A stretch of DNA of 9,199 nt, from assembly GCA_041688815.1 (NCBI GenBank), contig JBDNHK010000073.1, positions 1-9,199 on the forward strand, in the 5' to 3' direction. The notes beneath the pieces were generated by a model, which saw nothing but the letters and a program-made list of their open reading frames with translations, did no database searches and was not told where the DNA came from. A program made the translations under genes and the position numbers. Origin of the DNA: Rhabdothermincola_A sp041688815. Its GTDB lineage: Bacteria > Actinomycetota > Acidimicrobiia > Acidimicrobiales > Acidimicrobilacustridaceae. Shown in pieces: positions 6,665 through 9,199 of the stretch (its first letter is position 1; each line of letters opens with the position of its first letter).

Positions 6665-7045
6665 ATGCTCATCCCCGATGACCTGCGCTACTCCACCGAC
6701 CACGAGTGGGTGCGGGTCGAGGGCAACCGGGTGCGGGTGGGGATCACCGACTACGCCCAGGACGCCCTCGGTGACGTCGTCTACGTCGAGGTGCCCGAAA
6801 CCGGTGCCGCCGTCGACGCGTCGGCGAAGGTCAGCGAGGTCGAGTCGACCAAGTCGGTCTCCGACATATACGCGCCTGTCGCCGGCACGGTGGTCGAGGT
6901 CAACACCGACCTGGCCGACAACCCCGAGCAGCTCAACGACGACCCCTACGGAGCCGGCTGGATATGCGTCATCGAGGTCACCGACGCCAGCCAGCTCGAA
7001 GGACTTCTCGACGTGGACGGGTATCGGCGGTTGATCGAGGGGTGA
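6665..7045 (+). CDS. gcvH: Glycine cleavage system H protein
   Basis: Lipoyl carrier protein that shuttles the aminomethyl group between the P, T and L proteins of the glycine cleavage complex in the cytoplasm. The 126-residue length is typical. The N-terminus YSTDHEWVRVEGNRVRVGIT and the segment DALGDVVYVEVPETG are diagnostic. Lys63 in the VESTKSVSDIYAP motif is the lipoylation site. The C-terminal half shows the usual VNTDLADNPEQLNDDPYGAGW stretch. It begins a three-gene operon: the FHA gene starts 4 bases after its stop. No P-, T- or L-protein gene is in the window; in M. tuberculosis the equivalent gcvH is also apart from gcvT and near garA. Identification is secure. Confidence 0.97.
   Translation: MLIPDDLRYSTDHEWVRVEGNRVRVGITDYAQDALGDVVYVEVPETGAAVDASAKVSEVESTKSVSDIYAPVAGTVVEVNTDLADNPEQLNDDPYGAGWICVIEVTDASQLEGLLDVDGYRRLIEG
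7037..7042 (+). promoter_or_regulatory. Shine-Dalgarno GAGGGG for the FHA gene start at GTG 7050
   Basis: GAGGGG within the last gcvH codons lies 7 bases before GTG 7050 and favours it over the in-frame GTG at 7062. The two starts sit in a duplicated 9-base unit (GTGAGTGAC at 7050 and 7062). Confidence 0.6.
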
Positions 7046-7049
7046 TGGC

Positions 7050-7550
7050 GTGAGTGACGGCGTGAGTGACGTCTTCTGCAACAACTGCGGACATCGCAAT
7101 CCGCTCGGCGCCAACTTTTGTTCGTCGTGCGGGGCGATCCTCGAGACGGTTGCGCCGGAGCACACCACGATCACCTTCCATCCCACCGTTCCCGCCGACC
7201 CGGTCGAGGACGAGATGGCTGTCGACCTCGACGACATGCCCAGCGACGTGGGGATGCTGGTCGTGAAGCGGGGTCCGAAGGCCGGGAGCCGTTACGCCCT
7301 CGACACCGAGTGCACGTCGGCGGGCCGGCACCCCGAGAGCGAGATCTTCCTCGACGACATCACTGTGTCGCGACGCCACGCCGAGTTCCGACGCGCCGAC
7401 GACGGCAGCTACTCGGTGTGCGACACCGGTTCGTTGAACGGCACCTACCTGAACCGGGAGCGGATCGAGGTCGGACCACTGGCCAACGGCGACGAGGTCC
7501 AGATCGGCAAGTTCAAGCTGGTCTTCTTCCAGGGGGCGGGCGGGGCGTGA
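7050..7550 (+). CDS. garA: GarA/OdhI-like FHA-domain regulator with N-terminal zinc ribbon
   Basis: GarA/OdhI proteins bind and inhibit 2-oxoglutarate dehydrogenase (and, in mycobacteria, act on glutamate enzymes) when unphosphorylated, and are switched off when a kinase phosphorylates an N-terminal Thr that the FHA domain then binds. This 166-residue protein has a zinc-ribbon pattern Cys10-x2-Cys13 ... Cys24-x2-Cys27, then a motif HTTITF (38-43) that aligns in position and form with the ETTSVF phospho-site of GarA/OdhI. The acidic linker is followed by an FHA domain (about 68-163) with Gly92-Arg93, Ser107-Arg-Arg-His110 and Asn130-Gly-Thr132. Start GTG 7050 is set by the GAGGGG ribosome site. 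It sits between gcvH and the ftsR-like gene exactly as garA/odhI does elsewhere. The orthology is strong by context; the kinase and targets are inferred. Confidence 0.88.
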   Translation: MSDGVSDVFCNNCGHRNPLGANFCSSCGAILETVAPEHTTITFHPTVPADPVEDEMAVDLDDMPSDVGMLVVKRGPKAGSRYALDTECTSAGRHPESEIFLDDITVSRRHAEFRRADDGSYSVCDTGSLNGTYLNRERIEVGPLANGDEVQIGKFKLVFFQGAGGA

Positions 7551-8641
7551 TGGCCGACGGTCAGGCTCACCTCTCGATCGGGGAGGTCCTCACCCTCCTT
7601 CAGCCCGAGTACCCCGACATCACCATCTCCAAGATCCGGTTCCTCGAGAGCCAGGGGCTGCTCGATCCGGAGCGCACGCCGTCGGGGTACCGCAAGTTTC
7701 GCGACGCGGACATCGAGCGCCTGCGGTGGATCCTCACCCAGCAGCGCGACCACTTCCTGCCCCTGAAGGTGATCAAGGACCGTCTGGCGACCGGCGATCT
7801 CGATGGGGTCTCGGGCGATGGTGTGCTCCCGCTGGCGGCCGACGGCGCCACCACCGACGAGGGTCCGTCTGTCGATCCATCTGTCGATTCGGCTCGTGTC
7901 GCCATTGCGCCGGTGACCACCGGCCCCGTGGTGGGTGGCACCGGTCGGGCCTCGCTCACGCTCCTGCGCCGCGCCGGCGTCGTCTCCGATGAGCCCGACG
8001 GACCCCGCGACACGGACACGAGCAACGGGACCGACAGGCACCCGGCGGCCGACCACGACCGAGCGCGCGTCGTGGCCCACCTGGTCGAGGGGCCCGCGCC
8101 ACCCGACCCCGACCCCGACCCGGACCCGAACCCCGAGCCGGCGCCGTCGAGCCGGGGTCGCCATCCCACCGGCCACACCGCCGGCGACCCCGCCGCCGAG
8201 CCGCGAACCACGCCGGGTGCCGGCGAAGCACCTCGTGATCCGGCCGGGGCGCCGGAGCCGGTCACCCTGTCGATCGACGACCTCGCGGCGGCCACGGGGC
8301 TCACCGTCCGCGAGTTGGTGGACCTCGAACGTTATGGCCTGATCGCCGCTCGCTCGATGGGCACCGTCGACTACTACGACGAGGACGCGCTGATCGTCGC
8401 CCGCCTGGCCGTGGGCTTTCGCCGCTACGGCATCGAGCCCCGGCACCTACGGATGTACAAGGTGGCAGCAGAGCGGGAGGCGGGCCTGTTCGAGCAGCTC
8501 ATCACCCCTCTGCTCAAGCAGCGCCGCCCCGCCGCCCGCCAGGAGGCCGTCGAGATGCTCGAGGACCTCGCCGAGCTCTCCGACGACCTGCGCGCCGCCA
8601 TGGTGCGGTCGGCGCTGCGGGCCTACCTCGGTCAGACCTGA
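7550..8641 (+). CDS. ftsR: FtsR-like MerR-family transcriptional regulator with long linker
   Basis: DNA-binding regulator of the Rv1828/FtsR family; the Corynebacterium member activates ftsZ and affects growth and division. The 363-residue protein has an N-terminal MerR helix-turn-helix (about residues 8-78: LSIGEVLTLLQPEYPDITIS, KIRFLESQGLL, then SGYRKFRDADIERLRWIL) and a second MerR-like winged helix-turn-helix near the C-terminus (from 240: LSIDDLAAATGLTVRELVDL, YGLI, then RRYGIEPRHLRMYK), followed by a helical tail. Between them lies a linker of about 160 residues, low in complexity and rich in Pro, Asp, Gly, Thr and Ala, with a PDPDPDPDPNPEP run at 185-197. Rv1828 is only about 250 residues, so the linker is unusually long. 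ATG 7550 overlaps the upstream TGA by one base, implying translational coupling with the FHA gene. Family and context are secure; target genes here are unknown. Confidence 0.9.
   Translation: MADGQAHLSIGEVLTLLQPEYPDITISKIRFLESQGLLDPERTPSGYRKFRDADIERLRWILTQQRDHFLPLKVIKDRLATGDLDGVSGDGVLPLAADGATTDEGPSVDPSVDSARVAIAPVTTGPVVGGTGRASLTLLRRAGVVSDEPDGPRDTDTSNGTDRHPAADHDRARVVAHLVEGPAPPDPDPDPDPNPEPAPSSRGRHPTGHTAGDPAAEPRTTPGAGEAPRDPAGAPEPVTLSIDDLAAATGLTVRELVDLERYGLIAARSMGTVDYYDEDALIVARLAVGFRRYGIEPRHLRMYKVAAEREAGLFEQLITPLLKQRRPAARQEAVEMLEDLAELSDDLRAAMVRSALRAYLGQT
8097..8140 (+). repeat. Short Pro-Asp coding repeat within the ftsR linker
   Basis: Tandem CCCGAC-type hexamers encode alternating Pro-Asp (residues 184-197 of the MerR protein). 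Such tracts are prone to copy-number change, which would alter linker length without a frameshift. Confidence 0.7.
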
Positions 8642-8666
8642 GCCGAGGCCGGAGCGCGACTTCGGC
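8642..8666 (+). terminator. Possible hairpin terminator after the gcvH-garA-ftsR operon
   Basis: Directly after the ftsR stop, GCCGAGG (8642-8648) can pair with CTTCGGC (8660-8666) in a 7-bp stem (one G-T pair) around an 11-base loop. No T-run follows. Together with a promoter-like hexamer for the next gene, it marks a plausible operon end. Confidence 0.35.
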
Positions 8667-8690
8667 GGAGAGGTGACGGCGGGGGGCCGG

Positions 8691-8696
8691 TAGGGT
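8691..8696 (+). promoter_or_regulatory. Candidate -10 element for the nuclease gene (TAGGGT)
   Basis: TAGGGT ends 6 bases before ATG 8703, the same layout as at gcvH. A caveat is that its AGGG could instead act as a Shine-Dalgarno sequence at about 7 bases from the start. Confidence 0.4.
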
Positions 8697-8702
8697 GCGG
8701 GC

Positions 8703-9199
8703 ATGGTCGAGATGGAGTTGGTCGCGGTTCGGATCGAGCTTCCGGGCAACGTCCCGGTGGTGGTCCTGCGCGAGGTCGAGGGCGACCGGCGCCTGCTCCC
8801 GATCTTCATCGGCCAACCCGAAGCCGCAGCCATCGCCTTCGCCCTCGACGGGGTGGTCACCCAGCGACCGATGACCCACGACCTCATGCGCGACCTGATC
8901 GAGGCGCTGGGCGCCCATGCCGAGCGGGTGGTGATCACCCACATCGAGGAGGGCACCTTCTTCGCCGAGCTGCACCTGCGCGCGGGGGAGACGGCGATGA
9001 AGATCTCCAGTAGGCCTTCCGACGCCATGGCGCTGGCCCTCCGCGTCGAGTGCCCCATCTTCGCCACCGAGGACCTGTTGGCCGAAGCGGGCCTGGTCGA
9101 GAGCGTCGTGGCCGACGCCGACCAGGAAGGCGGAGGCGAGGACGTGGTGGAGCAGTTCCGCGAGTTCATCGACAGCGTCAACCCCGACGACTTCGCCTC
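8703..9199 (+). CDS. DUF151 bifunctional nuclease family protein, 3' end cut by window edge
   Basis: The frame from ATG 8703 stays open to the right edge, giving 165 residues with no stop. The protein starts MVEMELVAVRIELPGNVPVV and continues with LLPIFIGQPEAAAIAFALDG, then PMTHDLMRDLIEALGA, FFAELHL and SSRPSDAMALALRVECPIF. These are the conserved elements of the DUF151/bifunctional nuclease domain (about residues 5-130), named for reported DNase and RNase activity; the cellular role in actinobacteria is not established. An acidic C-terminal part follows. Family members are about 160 residues, so only a short piece is likely missing. It matches Rv1829, which lies directly after the ftsR and garA orthologues. 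It is 61 bases downstream of ftsR with its own promoter-like hexamer, so it may be transcribed separately. Confidence 0.92.
   Translation, partial: MVEMELVAVRIELPGNVPVVVLREVEGDRRLLPIFIGQPEAAAIAFALDGVVTQRPMTHDLMRDLIEALGAHAERVVITHIEEGTFFAELHLRAGETAMKISSRPSDAMALALRVECPIFATEDLLAEAGLVESVVADADQEGGGEDVVEQFREFIDSVNPDDFA

Noticed and set aside
3862..6672. A 936-codon open frame on the minus strand
   Set aside because: It lies opposite the nucleotidyltransferase gene, whose domains are unmistakable. Its translation is a His/Asp/Val/Gly-rich composition typical of the antisense of GC-rich genes and matches no family I recognise.
7118..7549. Upstream extension of the MerR gene through the FHA gene
   Set aside because: The frame is open but gives Arg-rich nonsense. 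The MerR domain begins right after ATG 7550, which overlaps the FHA stop in the usual coupled way.
8447..9181. A 244-codon minus-strand open frame at the right end
   Set aside because: Antisense of the DUF151 nuclease gene and the end of ftsR. The plus-strand frame from 8703 has clear family motifs.
1..9199. Mobile element, phage, CRISPR or genomic island
   Set aside because: All genes are conserved housekeeping or regulatory types with uniform composition. There are no transposase or integrase genes, direct-repeat arrays or terminal inverted repeats.

Overview
The window is G+C-rich and densely coding. It looks like an ordinary chromosomal segment of a high-GC actinobacterium. The block gcvH, garA-like FHA gene, ftsR-like MerR gene, DUF151 nuclease gene is the arrangement known from Mycobacterium tuberculosis (Rv1826-Rv1829) and partly from Corynebacterium (odhI-ftsR). 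A CDP-alcohol phosphatidyltransferase gene lies upstream, as pgsA2 (Rv1822) does in M. tuberculosis. The DUF5979-like secreted protein and the general style suggest Acidimicrobiia, but that placement is only an inference. I see no tRNA, rRNA, CRISPR array, insertion sequence or integrase, and no gene-free stretch longer than about 150 bases.

Layout. (1) 1-513: 3' part of a secreted DUF5979-like protein gene, cut by the left edge inside its signal peptide. (2) 659-2218: lysS, class II lysyl-tRNA synthetase. (3) 2259-3002: SRAP-domain (YedK/HMCES-type) abasic-site protein. (4) 3004-3402, minus strand: HIT-family hydrolase, tail to tail with SRAP and head to head with the next gene. (5) 3429-4043: PgsA-type CDP-alcohol phosphatidyltransferase. 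(6) 4102-6588: an 828-residue sugar nucleotidyltransferase with left-handed beta-helix repeats and a phosphohexomutase-like C-terminal half that has lost its recognisable catalytic motifs. (7) 6665-7045 gcvH, 7050-7550 garA-like, 7550-8641 ftsR-like: a tight three-gene operon. (8) 8703 to the right edge: DUF151 bifunctional nuclease, cut by the edge.

How the genes relate. Genes 5 and 6 could both serve phospholipid and glycan (for example mannolipid) synthesis. Genes 7-8 join glycine cleavage, FHA-mediated control of 2-oxoglutarate/glutamate metabolism and a regulator of cell division, a conserved actinobacterial cluster whose common logic is not fully understood.

Most notable observations: a TAnnGT hexamer 6-7 bases before the ATG of four genes, suggesting leaderless mRNAs; overlapping back-to-back -10 elements between the HIT and pgsA genes; the degenerate phosphohexomutase half of the nucleotidyltransferase; a zinc-ribbon GarA that keeps a candidate phospho-threonine motif; and a long Pro/Asp-rich linker in the FtsR homologue. 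I did not find a clearly new multi-gene system. The novelty is at the level of domains and regulation.
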